From Muribaculaceae bacterium (GTDB lineage Bacteria; Bacteroidota; Bacteroidia; Bacteroidales; Muribaculaceae), in assembly GCA_028689665.1 (NCBI GenBank), contig JAQVCR010000002.1:78570-142569 (forward strand): 64,000 nt of DNA, in the 5' to 3' direction. The position numbers and the translations under genes are program-made. Positions 9,902 to 19,351 of the stretch are shown piece after piece (the first letter of the stretch is position 1; each line of letters opens with the position of its first letter). Below the pieces are notes generated by a model. The model made no database searches. It saw only the letters and a list, made by a program, of their open reading frames with translations, and was not told the DNA's origin.

Positions 9902-11176
9902 ATGTACACTATAAAAACAATATTTAAAAGGACTTTATTACTATTAGTGCTTAGTATTTTAGTCGGTATTAATGAAGCCGATGCCATATATCCGACAGAT
10001 GAAATATTGGATATGGCTCTTATTTATCAAGGCGGTACACATCGCCCTGATTGGACCGAAGATGAATTATTACCTTACGTTACTCATAAATTTGCCGATG
10101 GGCGCATCGACTGGTTTTTCGATTCCTTTTTATTCTTTGAATTTACCGATAATTGGAAGATCGCTTTTGGATATAAATACGGTTCTCAAAATGCAAAGAA
10201 AACAGATTGGGAGTGGCTGCTAGGGCGAATTTTTGAAAAAGGAAAGTCGCTCGACGCTCTTAATTCTTGTATCGAAAAATACAAAGGGATAATAGGCAAA
10301 CCAAAATTTAAGCATAAGATAGTTCTTGGGATAGTTTCGCCCATTACAGGACAAACCGATTGGGGCAGTCTTGATGGTGAGGCACTTAATTTTAATAATC
10401 AAGAGCATCAGACAAAAGCTACAAAATGGTATCTCGACCAACTTATTACGAAATTTAATGCAGAGAATTACAATAATCTTGAGCTTACCGGCTTTTATTG
10501 GCTCGAAGAGACGACAGCAAAATGTGGAGATTTGCCTAAATATATAAGCCAATATATACACGAGAAAGGAAAGAAATTCTATTGGATTCCATATTGGTAT
10601 GCTCAGGGTTTTGACCAATGGAAAGATTTAGGATTTGATGTGGCTTATCTGCAGCCCAATCATTTCTTTAATAAAGATATTCTAGATTCTCGTCTGCGTG
10701 ATGCATGTAGGACAGCAAAACAATTAGGAATGGCAGTCGAAATGGAATTTGACCATAATGTATTATATGAAAATGAAGATTCTTATTACGCACGATTAGA
10801 GACTTATATTGACGCTTTTGAAAAGTATGGAGTTTTTGAATCTTCTTCCATCGCTTATTATTCGGGGACAAAAGCGATATTGCAAATGTATAATTCGCCC
10901 GTAATAGAGAATACTATTATTCTTGATCGCATAGCAAACCATATTCTAGATCGTCGCGAGAGGCTGTCGGGGGTGGAGACAACTAAAAATGAAGAAAATC
11001 AAGTAATAGTAGCCGGTGGAAAAGGAGAGATGCGAATTTTCGGCGAAGTGAAAGATATAAAAGTATATTCCATTAATGGCAAAAAAATTAGCGAAGGAGA
11101 AAAAAATATTATTTGTCCTTCGGGAGTGTACATAGCATCAATAGATGGTAAATCGCAAATGGTTATAGTGAAATGA
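9902..11176 (+). CDS. DUF4855 family secreted protein with C-terminal sorting domain
   Basis: A 424-residue protein 7 bases after the SGNH gene. A signal peptide (about 1-28, ending near EADA) is followed by a domain that I recognise as DUF4855 from YPTDEILDMALIYQGG, FFDSFLFFEF and the later LTGFYWLEE and KKFYWIPYW. The repeated aromatic strand-end motifs resemble a TIM-barrel glycosidase; ELTGFYWLEE offers a candidate catalytic Glu, which is inference. The last 60 residues (GEMRIFGEVKDIKVYSING...SGVYIASIDGK...VIVK) match the tails of the genes at 3198 and 4956. It is probably exported and surface-attached. Its reaction is unknown. Confidence 0.78.
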   Translation: MYTIKTIFKRTLLLLVLSILVGINEADAIYPTDEILDMALIYQGGTHRPDWTEDELLPYVTHKFADGRIDWFFDSFLFFEFTDNWKIAFGYKYGSQNAKKTDWEWLLGRIFEKGKSLDALNSCIEKYKGIIGKPKFKHKIVLGIVSPITGQTDWGSLDGEALNFNNQEHQTKATKWYLDQLITKFNAENYNNLELTGFYWLEETTAKCGDLPKYISQYIHEKGKKFYWIPYWYAQGFDQWKDLGFDVAYLQPNHFFNKDILDSRLRDACRTAKQLGMAVEMEFDHNVLYENEDSYYARLETYIDAFEKYGVFESSSIAYYSGTKAILQMYNSPVIENTIILDRIANHILDRRERLSGVETTKNEENQVIVAGGKGEMRIFGEVKDIKVYSINGKKISEGEKNIICPSGVYIASIDGKSQMVIVK

Positions 11177-11226
11177 TATTAAAGATTTCAATGCAATAAC
11201 TTGAGTAAATTATTGTTATATAATAA

Positions 11227-12378
11227 ATGAAAAGAAAGGGTATAATATTATTAGTGCTATTGTTATCAATATTACAATTCAATATTGATGCGCGACAATT
11301 TGTAAAAGTTGAGGGCGATAACGTGTATATATCGGCTAAAATAGATTCGGTGTCAGATATCGTTTATAATTTTAGAAGATGTATGTTTAATAATATTTTT
11401 ACTTTTTACAGTGTAGGCTTAGTTGAAAATTCAGAGGTTATACCTATAAGCAATTTTGAAAAAAGGGAAATTAAGATTCTCAATTGTGCAATTAGTGATA
11501 ATATAGGACCTTTCTGTGTCGAGAATGGTGGTTGGGCAGGCGCAAATCATTCATATAAAGATGAAAATTTGATACCTACAGCATCTTGCCGAGATTATAA
11601 TGTAATAATAGATGGGAAAAGTATTTGTTGCGACACTCTTGCTTACACCGACAACATTTCGTTTAAAGTCGAGAATATTATATTTAATCCTTTGGTAGCA
11701 CCCAAAGAGTGTGTTTTCGGTGATACACTCTGTATTGAGCAAGTGGGGTATAAAGTTAATAAGGGCTCGATAGAGGTATCGGTAAATCACAAATATTGTA
11801 ACAAATATCCTGTTACAATTTCTAAATATTATGGTATGCAATCAATGTTTAATGGTGAGAGCGAGATATTGACACCATTTGGGAAATATAGCAATTGGAC
11901 CCCGATTAAAGATGTAGATCAATTTAAGAAGAAAGATTATCCCGAATTTTCACATTTTATAGAGAAGTCGGATATAGCCTTTCAATCGAGCTATCTACTC
12001 TCCAACGCCTTGGGCAGGCATAATGAAGTGAACGACGAAGATTTGATTTTTATAGGAAATTCGTATTCAAAATCTTATCATAGATTATTGGGTAATTCAG
12101 TTAGAAAAAGTGGCGACGAAGATTCGTGGACAGGAATATATACATGGTTTACGGCACCCCTATTTTCCGAAACCGGAGCGTTGGCATTTATGGGGGTAGT
12201 AGATGGCAAAGAGGCAATATTTTTCAGTTGTCAGGGCGCCGGTGATTATAGAATTGCATTGTCGAATAAGCTAATCGATAGAATAAAAGGAGAAAAGAGT
12301 CTAAATATAGAAAGATGCGATAATTATATTATTGTACATTCGCAAGCAGAATTTAATGGATATATCGTATTGAAATAA
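11227..12378 (+). CDS. Secreted protein of unknown function
   Basis: A 383-residue protein with a signal peptide (MKRKGIILLVLLLSILQFNIDA). I do not recognise a family. The sequence is beta-rich and holds at least eight Cys (for example KSICCDT, RCMFNN, NHKYCNKY), unusual for an exported Bacteroidota protein. Aromatic-rich loops (ENGGWAGANHSY, SWTGIYTWFTAPLF) would suit carbohydrate binding. Unlike three of its neighbours it lacks the C-terminal sorting domain. Its place inside the enzyme cluster suggests a role in recognising or processing the same substrate, but no reaction can be assigned. Confidence 0.6.
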   Translation: MKRKGIILLVLLLSILQFNIDARQFVKVEGDNVYISAKIDSVSDIVYNFRRCMFNNIFTFYSVGLVENSEVIPISNFEKREIKILNCAISDNIGPFCVENGGWAGANHSYKDENLIPTASCRDYNVIIDGKSICCDTLAYTDNISFKVENIIFNPLVAPKECVFGDTLCIEQVGYKVNKGSIEVSVNHKYCNKYPVTISKYYGMQSMFNGESEILTPFGKYSNWTPIKDVDQFKKKDYPEFSHFIEKSDIAFQSSYLLSNALGRHNEVNDEDLIFIGNSYSKSYHRLLGNSVRKSGDEDSWTGIYTWFTAPLFSETGALAFMGVVDGKEAIFFSCQGAGDYRIALSNKLIDRIKGEKSLNIERCDNYIIVHSQAEFNGYIVLK

Positions 12379-12398
12379 TTCTATGTTGTAAAAATTAT

Positions 12399-12406
12399 TA
12401 CCTTTG
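12399..12406 (+). promoter_or_regulatory. Possible -7 box upstream of the GDPD gene
   Basis: TACCTTTG fits the Bacteroides -7 consensus TAnnTTTG and lies 31 bases before the start codon. I see no TTG or TTTG at the usual 19-21 base spacing, so this is a weak call. Confidence 0.3.
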
Positions 12407-12437
12407 TAATAAATAATATTTCGATAAATAATTTATT

Positions 12438-13229
12438 ATGAAAAAAGATATTTTTGTATGTATGGTGTTCTCAATTGCTTTATGTACTTCGTTAAGCGCA
12501 GAAGCAATAGGAGTAATCGCACATCGAGGGAATTGGAAAGTAGCCGGAGCTACACAGAACACAATTAAGTCGTTGCAGGCCGCCGATTCGATAAATTGCT
12601 ATGCGTCGGAGTTTGATGTATGGTTAACGCGCGACAAGCAAATGGTAGTTTACCATGACGAGAATGTATATCCTACACAATGCAAAGTACAATATGCAAA
12701 TTATGAAAAAGATATTGCCAACATTCGATTAACCAACGGTGATAAAATTCCGTTCTTATCCGCTTATCTAGATGCTGCAACTAAATTAAACACGCGTCTT
12801 GTATTTGAGCTAAAAGTACATTTTAATGATGTTAATGAGCGAGAAGCAGTGAGAAAAGGGATAGAAATGCTTAAAGAAAAAGGGCTCTATGACAAGACCG
12901 ATTTTATAACATTTTCGCAGAATGCGTTGAAGGAATTTATTCGTGTTACAGCAGGAGAACGCCCAGTGTATTATCTTCGCGGCGACTTAACTCCGGCACA
13001 GCTAAAAGAGATGGGTGCCGCAGGAATTGACTATAACACAAAAGTGTTGAGGAAAAATCCACAATGGATCGAAGAATGCCACCAACTAGGAATGAAGGTA
13101 AATATTTGGACCGTAGATAAGCCTGAAGATATACAGTGGAGCATTGACAATAACGTGGATTATATCACAACTAACGTTCCTTCGCTAGTTAAGGAGATGC
13201 TTAAAAAGAATAATATACACGAAGATTAA
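12438..13229 (+). CDS. Glycerophosphodiester phosphodiesterase family protein, periplasmic
   Basis: A 263-residue protein with a signal peptide ending at AEA (residue 23). It has the GDPD barrel motifs: AHRG (28-31), ASEFDVWLT with Glu58 and Asp60 as metal ligands, and VYHDENV with His73 and Asp74. The usual PENT after HRG reads TQNT here, a change I recall in related Bacteroidota proteins, so activity is probably kept. GDPDs hydrolyse glycerophosphodiesters to glycerol-3-phosphate and an alcohol, and some act on teichoic-acid-like polymers. It ends 8 bases before the glycosyltransferase, so it bridges the degradative locus and the next genes. Confidence 0.87.
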   Translation: MKKDIFVCMVFSIALCTSLSAEAIGVIAHRGNWKVAGATQNTIKSLQAADSINCYASEFDVWLTRDKQMVVYHDENVYPTQCKVQYANYEKDIANIRLTNGDKIPFLSAYLDAATKLNTRLVFELKVHFNDVNEREAVRKGIEMLKEKGLYDKTDFITFSQNALKEFIRVTAGERPVYYLRGDLTPAQLKEMGAAGIDYNTKVLRKNPQWIEECHQLGMKVNIWTVDKPEDIQWSIDNNVDYITTNVPSLVKEMLKKNNIHED

Positions 13230-13237
13230 AAATTAGT

Positions 13238-14236
13238 ATGCCATATTTTTCGGTAATAGTACCCGTATATAACCGAGTCGGTGAGGTTAGAGATTTGCTT
13301 GAGAGCCTTGTAGCCCAGTCGAATAAAGACTTTGAGATAGTTATTGTAGAAGATGGCTCGACACAGCCATGCAAAGACGTTGTAGATAAATATATTGATA
13401 GCATAGAAATACAATATTATCATAAATCTAATGAGGGTCGAAGCATAGCACGAAATTATGGAATGGAACGTGCAAAAGGCGAATATTTCATTTTTTTTGA
13501 TTCAGATTGTGTTATACCCCCTGACTATTTTGCTGTGTTAACTGAATCGTTGAAACGAAATTATGTTGATTGCTTTGGTGGTCCCGATGCAGCCCACGAG
13601 TCGTTTAGCGATTTGCAGAAAGCAATAAGCTATTCAATGACATCTTTTCTTACGACAGGAGGAATAAGGGGAGGAAAGGTACAACTTGAGAAATTTGTTC
13701 CACGAACGTTCAATATGGGATATTCAAGGCGAGTGTGGGAGCAAATAGGCGGGTTCAGAGAAATGTTTTCTGAAGATATAGATATGAGTACACGCACCCG
13801 GCAAGCCGGATTCAGCATAGGCCTTATAAGAGAAGCATTTGTATATCATAAGCGACGAGTGAGCATTCGATTGTTCAGCCGTCAGATTTATGTGTTTGGA
13901 ATGTCAAGAATTACGCTCTATTTGATTTACCCCGACTCATTAAAGCTGGTGCATTGGTTCCCGGCATTATTTGTACTTGGTAATTTAGCTTTAATACTAT
14001 TGTCTGTTTTGTGGAATTGGATAGCCATACTTCCATTGTTGGCTTATATTATTGCTTTGTTTATCACTGCGTTGGTGTCAAATAAAAGTATTAAGATTGC
14101 TTGTCTGGCTGTAATTACAAGTTTTGTACAGCTTGGCGGTTATGGAATTGGCTTTATTAAAGCATATTTTTGGAAGATATTATTAAGGCACGGGCGTAAT
14201 CTTGAAGAAGAGATAAAAATAAGAAAAGGAAAATAA
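13238..14236 (+). CDS. Family 2 glycosyltransferase, membrane-anchored
   Basis: A 332-residue protein. The GT-A fold is marked by FSVIVPVYN at residues 4-12, VEDGS near 42 and the DxD-like FDSDC near residue 90; FSEDIDMSTRTRQAGF resembles the acceptor-binding ED region, and RRVSIRLFSRQ follows. Two or three hydrophobic helices between about 230 and 300 anchor the C-terminus. It would transfer a sugar from a nucleotide donor at the inner membrane face, for surface polysaccharide or lipid glycosylation. It sits 8 bases after GDPD and 10 before radC, so the three are probably co-transcribed. Donor and acceptor are unknown. Confidence 0.88.
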   Translation: MPYFSVIVPVYNRVGEVRDLLESLVAQSNKDFEIVIVEDGSTQPCKDVVDKYIDSIEIQYYHKSNEGRSIARNYGMERAKGEYFIFFDSDCVIPPDYFAVLTESLKRNYVDCFGGPDAAHESFSDLQKAISYSMTSFLTTGGIRGGKVQLEKFVPRTFNMGYSRRVWEQIGGFREMFSEDIDMSTRTRQAGFSIGLIREAFVYHKRRVSIRLFSRQIYVFGMSRITLYLIYPDSLKLVHWFPALFVLGNLALILLSVLWNWIAILPLLAYIIALFITALVSNKSIKIACLAVITSFVQLGGYGIGFIKAYFWKILLRHGRNLEEEIKIRKGK

Positions 14237-14246
14237 TAACAACGGT

Positions 14247-14969
14247 ATGCCAGACGAAACACAAGACCAGACTTCATATAACAGTCGTGCAATTAAAGAC
14301 TTATCGGCCGACGACCGCCCGCGAGAGAAAGCACTGAAGCACGGAATCGGTTCACTTACACGAGCCGAATTGCTAGCAATTCTTATCGGTAGCGGCACTC
14401 CCGGCGAGTCGGTCATAGATTTATCGCAACGTATATTGAGGAGCTGTGATAACAAGCTATCGACACTGGGCAAGCGCACAATCGGCGACCTTAAACGGTC
14501 GTTTAAAGGAGTCGGCGACGCTAAAGCCATAACAATATTAGCCGCCATTGAGCTAGGTCGACAATATGCATCAGAGAAAGGTAGCAGCGATCAAATACAA
14601 ATAAGAAACAGTGAAAGTGCTTACACTATAATGTGCCACAAAATAGGGCATTTAAACCACGAAGAATTTTGGTTTGTAGCATTGAACACAGCAAAACGAG
14701 TGATAGGAGAGTATAAAATAAGTCAAGGCGGACTGGCAGCCACCGTTGTCGATTCAAAATTGATAATGAAGCAAGCCCTCGATGCTTATGCTTCGTGTAT
14801 CATATTATATCACAACCACCCATCAGGGAATGCCAAGCCGAGCGCAGCCGATGATGCGATAACCGAAAAAATAAAGAAAGCCGGCAGCTATCTAGAAATA
14901 CCAGTAATCGACCACATAATAGTGTGCGAAGATGGCTATTATAGCTATGCCGATGAGGGCAGATTGTAA
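14247..14969 (+). CDS. radC: RadC family JAB-domain protein
   Basis: A 240-residue protein of normal length for RadC. The N-terminal helix-hairpin-helix-like part includes LADDRPREK-type sequence (ADDRPREKALKHG) and LTRAELLAILIGSG. The C-terminal JAB/MPN domain carries the metal motif HNHPSG preceded by ILY and followed by SAADDAITEKIKKAG. The family was once linked to DNA repair, but its biochemical role is unsettled. The gene follows the glycosyltransferase by 10 bases, which probably reflects operon packing rather than shared function. Confidence 0.92.
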   Translation: MPDETQDQTSYNSRAIKDLSADDRPREKALKHGIGSLTRAELLAILIGSGTPGESVIDLSQRILRSCDNKLSTLGKRTIGDLKRSFKGVGDAKAITILAAIELGRQYASEKGSSDQIQIRNSESAYTIMCHKIGHLNHEEFWFVALNTAKRVIGEYKISQGGLAATVVDSKLIMKQALDAYASCIILYHNHPSGNAKPSAADDAITEKIKKAGSYLEIPVIDHIIVCEDGYYSYADEGRL

Positions 14970-15022
14970 CCGTTTGTAAATTAGATATAAAGGTTTAATA
15001 AAGCATAATGGGAGTTGAAAAA

Positions 15023-15054
15023 TTTGATAATATAAATGTAAATAGTTACTTTAG
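15023..15054 (+). promoter_or_regulatory. Likely promoter for cardiolipin synthase
   Basis: TTTG at 15023-15026 is followed after 20 bases by TACTTTAG at 15047-15054, one base off TAnnTTTG. Transcription would start about 12 bases before the cls start codon. Confidence 0.4.
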
Positions 15055-15073
15055 CATAAATTTAGATTAACAA

Positions 15074-16519
15074 ATGGCATCAACCTTGGCTCTTATATCT
15101 CCAAATACGTTCTATACTATAATATTTATAATATATAGTGTAACGGTTTTAGGTATTATAGGAGTTGTTATTTCCGAAAATAGGAATCCGGTAAAATCGT
15201 TAGCGTGGGTAACCGTATTATTGCTATTGCCGGTAATAGGGATAGTATTATATGTATTTTTTGGCAGGAGCTTAAAAAGTCAGAAAATGATTTCTCGACG
15301 AAATAAGCGAAAGCTACGTCGAAGAGATCCTATAAAGCAAGTTGACATTAATTCATTGAATCTAACTAAAGAGAGCCGACAGCAGATAAGGTTGGCAAAG
15401 TCGCTTACCGGCTCAGAATATATAGATAACAATGAAGTAAAAATATTTATTGATGGAAAGAGTAAATTTGAATCACTTATAACCGATCTAGAGAATGCAG
15501 AGAAATTTATCAATCTTCAATATTATATTTTCGAGAACGATAACATAGGAAACAAGATAAAGGATATTCTGATAGCTAAAGCGCAAGCAGGAGTAAAGGT
15601 AAGAGTAATCTATGACCATGTAGGGTGCTTTAGTGTAAAGAAATCGTTCTATAAGTCGATGGTTAATGCCGGAGTAGATGCTCAGCCATTTATGAAAGTA
15701 ACATTTCCACAATTAGCAACGCATCTAAATTGGCGAAATCACCGCAAAATAATAATAATAGATGGTAAGATAGGATATATTGGAGGTATGAATATTGCCG
15801 ATCGCTATATATCGGGAGGGAATCATAAATATTGGCGAGATACACATCTTAAAATCGTAGGGCGAGCTGTCGTAGCTTTGCAATATTCTTTTGCAATAGA
15901 TTGGAATTTTATGGGAAAGCCTTTGCTCGACGATGTAATGCCACCCTATGAACAAGTGAATAGTGAATCGTTAGCCGGAATGCAACTGGTAACGAGTGGG
16001 CCGATGGGTACGTGGAGCGCAATTTCGCTAGTAATGTTGAAAGCCATATCAAATGCCAAGAAGTGCATTTATATCCAGACACCATATTTTCTACCAACAG
16101 AAAGCCTATTAAAAGCCTTGCAAGCGGCAGCACTATCGGGAGTAGATGTGAAAATAATGATTCCGCGTAAGTCGGATTCACTGATGCTAAGCCGGGCATC
16201 GTTTTCATATTTTTCAGAGTGTATTCGTGCCGGTATTAAATTCTATTTATACGATTCCGGAATGTTGCATGCCAAGACAATAATTATAGATGATGAATTT
16301 ACTTCGACCGGATCGGCAAATTTTGACTTTAGGAGTATGGAACACAATTTTGAGGGAAATGTCTTTATCTACGGTGAAAATATAAATAGCAAGATGAAAG
16401 AGATATTTGTTAACGACTTAGAAGAGTGTAGCCGAGTGAATAATTCGCAATGGCGGCATCGTCCTATAATTGAGAAATTCAAAGAGTCGTTAGTGAGATT
16501 GTTAAGTCCTATCTTATAA
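15074..16519 (+). CDS. cls: Cardiolipin synthase (phospholipase D superfamily)
   Basis: A 481-residue protein of the usual length. Two N-terminal membrane helices (about 10-65) anchor it in the inner membrane. Two PLD domains follow, each with an HxKxxxxD motif: NHRKIIIIDG with GYIGGMN near residue 220, and LHAKTIIIDD with TGSANFD near residue 400. It condenses two phosphatidylglycerols, or phosphatidylglycerol with another phospholipid, into cardiolipin. It has its own likely promoter and a terminator directly after the stop, so it appears monocistronic. Confidence 0.93.
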   Translation: MASTLALISPNTFYTIIFIIYSVTVLGIIGVVISENRNPVKSLAWVTVLLLLPVIGIVLYVFFGRSLKSQKMISRRNKRKLRRRDPIKQVDINSLNLTKESRQQIRLAKSLTGSEYIDNNEVKIFIDGKSKFESLITDLENAEKFINLQYYIFENDNIGNKIKDILIAKAQAGVKVRVIYDHVGCFSVKKSFYKSMVNAGVDAQPFMKVTFPQLATHLNWRNHRKIIIIDGKIGYIGGMNIADRYISGGNHKYWRDTHLKIVGRAVVALQYSFAIDWNFMGKPLLDDVMPPYEQVNSESLAGMQLVTSGPMGTWSAISLVMLKAISNAKKCIYIQTPYFLPTESLLKALQAAALSGVDVKIMIPRKSDSLMLSRASFSYFSECIRAGIKFYLYDSGMLHAKTIIIDDEFTSTGSANFDFRSMEHNFEGNVFIYGENINSKMKEIFVNDLEECSRVNNSQWRHRPIIEKFKESLVRLLSPIL

Positions 16520-16521
16520 AA

Positions 16522-16549
16522 AAAAGCTGCCAAAAAATTGACAGCTTTT
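16522..16549. terminator. Bidirectional terminator between cls and dnaJ
   Basis: AAAAGCTG (16522-16529) pairs with CAGCTTTT (16542-16549), with A and T tracts on both sides. It can end both converging transcripts. Confidence 0.75.
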
Positions 16550-16573
16550 ATTATAAGATATAGAATTATTTGT

Positions 16574-17734
16574 CTAATCAAAAAGGTGCTTTAATCGGCT
16601 GAAGATTCTTTTCTTTTCCGAATCTGTCGGCATAATGTTTTGCGATGATTTAAGATTCTCAATTATCGCTTTTTCGTTACTGTTAAGATTCTCAGGGATA
16701 TATACCATTACATTTACGAGTAAGTCGCCAACGCCATATTTATCGGGAGAAGGAAGACCTTTTCCTCTGAGTCGAAGCACTTTACCCGGCTGTGTTCCCG
16801 GCTCTATTGTCAATCTAGCTTTGCCCTCGATTGTTGGAACTTCCACTTTTCCACCTAATATAGCCGTAGGAATGTCGAGCATAAGGTTATATATCAAGTC
16901 GTTCTCATCACGAAGTAATTCGGGATCTTTCTCTTCTTCAATAACGATAAGTAGGTCTCCTGAAATACCACCATGTCGAGCCGCATTGCCCATACCGCGC
17001 ATAGATAAAGTCATACCGTCGTACACTCCGGCAGGAATCTGTACTGTAATAACTTCTTCTTTCTTTTCAATTCCTTCGCCTTTGCAGTAGCTGCATTTCT
17101 CGGTAATAATCTTGCCTTCGCCGTTACAAGAAGGGCATATAGAAGAAGTCTGCATAGCTCCAAGGAAAGTCTGCTGTACACGAGTAATATTTCCTGTACC
17201 GTTACACGAAGAACAAGTAGTGTATGATTTTCCGTCTTTTGCTCCGGTTCCATTACAGTGCTGGCAACTTACCCAACGAGGAATTTTTAATTTTTTCTCA
17301 ACCCCATGAGCTACGTCTTTCAGTGTTACCCTGACTTTAACTCGAAGGTCGGAGCCTTTGTTGACTTTTTTGCGTGAGCGTCCACCACCGCCAAAACCGC
17401 CACCAAAACCGGCACCACCGAAAATATCACCGAAGTGAGAGAAAATGTCTTCCATCGACATTCCACCGCCACCAAAACCGCCACCGTAACCGCCGGCACC
17501 GCCACCCATATTACCCATATTATGCCCAAATTGGTCATATCTAGCACGCTTGTTTTCGTCGGATAATACATCGTAGGCTTCGGCTGCTTCTTTAAATTTT
17601 TCTTCAGCCTCTTTGTTGCCCGGATTTTTGTCGGGGTGATATTGTAATGCTTTCTTTCGGTATGCTTTTTTTAGCTCATCAGCAGTAGCCGTTTTCGACA
17701 CTCCTAGAACTTCGTAGTAATCTCTTTTTTCCAT
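16574..17734 (-). CDS. dnaJ: Molecular chaperone DnaJ
   Basis: A 386-residue type I DnaJ with all regions: J domain with HPD at 33-35, a Gly/Phe-rich linker made of GGGFGGGG-type runs (about 75-125), four CxxCxGxG zinc-finger repeats ([32 protein letters not shown]), and a C-terminal substrate-binding domain. It stimulates DnaK ATPase and delivers unfolded proteins. grpE lies 14 bases upstream in the same direction; dnaK is not in the window. Confidence 0.97.
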   Translation of the reverse strand: MEKRDYYEVLGVSKTATADELKKAYRKKALQYHPDKNPGNKEAEEKFKEAAEAYDVLSDENKRARYDQFGHNMGNMGGGAGGYGGGFGGGGMSMEDIFSHFGDIFGGAGFGGGFGGGGRSRKKVNKGSDLRVKVRVTLKDVAHGVEKKLKIPRWVSCQHCNGTGAKDGKSYTTCSSCNGTGNITRVQQTFLGAMQTSSICPSCNGEGKIITEKCSYCKGEGIEKKEEVITVQIPAGVYDGMTLSMRGMGNAARHGGISGDLLIVIEEEKDPELLRDENDLIYNLMLDIPTAILGGKVEVPTIEGKARLTIEPGTQPGKVLRLRGKGLPSPDKYGVGDLLVNVMVYIPENLNSNEKAIIENLKSSQNIMPTDSEKKRIFSRLKHLFD

Positions 17735-17748
17735 CTTTTTATGATATA

Positions 17749-18345
17749 TTATTGTCCTACAACCACTTTGGCATGTCTGAGAACTTTGTCGTTTAACGTG
17801 TAACCTCTTTGCACTGTGTCGATAATTTTATTTTTTAATGATTCTTTGGGTGCAGGGAATGTGGTTACAGCTTCGTGTAGCTCGGTATCGAAGTCGTTAC
17901 CGGCATCGGTAGTGATAGCTTTCACTCCATTTTGGTCGAGATACTTAATGAATTTTGTGTAGATTAAGTCGATTCCTTCTTTCACTGCTTTGGTGTCGTT
18001 AGATTCGTCCATAGCTTGAATACCGCGTTCAAAGTCATCAATGATAGGAAGAAGATTCTTCATTGCATTCTCAGCCCCATTTTTGATGATTTCAGCTTTT
18101 TCTTTTAATGTGCGTTTTCTGAAATTGTCAAATTCGGCTAGTAGAAATAAATATTCCTTCTTCTCTTTTTCAAGCTGAGCCTTTAATTTTTCGTTTTCTT
18201 CTTGTAGAATTGTCGTTTCATCTTTCTCTATCTCGACTTCTTGCTCTTGCTCTTCGGTGTCGACATTTTTGATTTCGACATCTTCGTTTGCAAGATTTTC
18301 CTTTTCGTCGTGTTGATTAGCCTTTGGGCTTTTATTCTTGCTCAT
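17749..18345 (-). CDS. grpE: Nucleotide exchange factor GrpE
   Basis: 198 residues from the ATG at 18345; a longer in-frame start at 18411 would add 22 residues of Asn/Ile/Lys-rich sequence unlike GrpE and is rejected. The N-terminal third is acidic and disordered-looking, followed by a long coiled coil (about 50-105, [20 protein letters not shown]) and the compact head with [16 protein letters not shown] and VVQRGY-like [20 protein letters not shown]. GrpE releases ADP from DnaK. It precedes dnaJ in a two-gene operon. Confidence 0.95.
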   Translation of the reverse strand: MSKNKSPKANQHDEKENLANEDVEIKNVDTEEQEQEVEIEKDETTILQEENEKLKAQLEKEKKEYLFLLAEFDNFRKRTLKEKAEIIKNGAENAMKNLLPIIDDFERGIQAMDESNDTKAVKEGIDLIYTKFIKYLDQNGVKAITTDAGNDFDTELHEAVTTFPAPKESLKNKIIDTVQRGYTLNDKVLRHAKVVVGQ

Positions 18346-18508
18346 ATTTATATTGTTTTTTATTTTCTTGCTTATAATCTTAATATTCTTATTATTCAAA
18401 AATGTTGCCAAACTTTTATCAGCCCAAACTAATTGAATGAATATGTAGCTTTAAATGTTCTAAATATTGGTATAACCATAACGAGATAAGGGTTATAACC
18501 TTTAATAC

Positions 18509-19333
18509 TCATTTAAGAGGCAACACGAATGCCGGAATATCAGAGAAATTATTTTTTGCTGTATCTGCCATATTGGCACTTTCAAAGATTCCATATATTG
18601 AGGAGCCTGACCCCGACATTGATGCATACGTGGCACCTAGTGAGTAAAGTTTTTCTTTAAGCTCTAATAATTGAGGAAATTTTGCAAACACACTACTCTC
18701 AAAGTCATTTTTAAGTTGTCCCTTCCAAGTAGATAATTCTGATGAGATAATATCTTGAATTTTCGATGTTGGCAATTGTGGAGTTACCCCCGAATATGCA
18801 TCTTTAGTCGAGACGTAGACGTCGGGCTTGATTAATAGTAAATATTTATCATTAAGTGATAGCTCGATAGACGAAAAAATATTACCTATGCCTGTGGCTA
18901 ATACTGGTTTGTTGTAGATAAAAAATGGGCAGTCGGCTCCAATTGTAGATGCGATAGATGCAAGTTCACTATTGTCGATGTTGAGATTGAAAAGCTCATT
19001 TAAGATGATTAGAGTGAACGATGCGTCAGCCGATCCACCACCAAGACCTGCCCCGTCGGGAATGTTTTTGTGCAGATAAATATCAACAGCAGGAATAGGG
19101 TAATTACAAGCCAATTTGTTATAAGCCTTAATTACCAGATTGTCTTTTGGCTCGCATTCAATGGCATTTCCGCTTACATGCAGCGTGGCTCCATGATTTG
19201 AAGAAGGAACGATCTCTAAGGCATCACAAAGCGGTATAGGATAGAACACCGATTCTATATTATGGTATCCGTCGGCACGTTTTTCAACAATATCCAGCCC
19301 TAAATTTATTTTAGCATTTGGAAATTTAATCAT
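18509..19333 (-). CDS. ispE: 4-diphosphocytidyl-2-C-methyl-D-erythritol kinase
   Basis: 274 residues from the ATG at 19333; a GTG two codons upstream is less likely. A GHMP kinase with FPNAKINLGL at the N-terminus, the ATP-binding loop PDGAGLGGGSADASF near residue 90, and the C-terminal SGSGSSIYG motif. IspE phosphorylates CDP-methylerythritol in the non-mevalonate isoprenoid pathway, so this organism makes isoprenoids by that route. It is transcribed divergently from dnaB. Confidence 0.95.
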   Translation of the reverse strand: MIKFPNAKINLGLDIVEKRADGYHNIESVFYPIPLCDALEIVPSSNHGATLHVSGNAIECEPKDNLVIKAYNKLACNYPIPAVDIYLHKNIPDGAGLGGGSADASFTLIILNELFNLNIDNSELASIASTIGADCPFFIYNKPVLATGIGNIFSSIELSLNDKYLLLIKPDVYVSTKDAYSGVTPQLPTSKIQDIISSELSTWKGQLKNDFESSVFAKFPQLLELKEKLYSLGATYASMSGSGSSIYGIFESANMADTAKNNFSDIPAFVLPLK

Positions 19334-19351
19334 TATCACTATATTTTACTG

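Noticed and set aside
10220-10618. A 132-codon minus-strand frame
   Set aside because: It is wholly inside the DUF4855 gene, Phe/Ile/Cys-rich in the way of antisense shadows, with no neighbour or motif to support it.
17400-17500. Short-period repeats that might suggest a repeat array or CRISPR
   Set aside because: They encode the Gly/Phe linker of DnaJ. No CRISPR-like direct repeats with unique spacers were found in the window.
16635-17571. Several open frames on both strands inside dnaJ
   Set aside because: They mirror the Gly-rich and zinc-finger repeats of DnaJ and have repetitive, implausible protein sequences.
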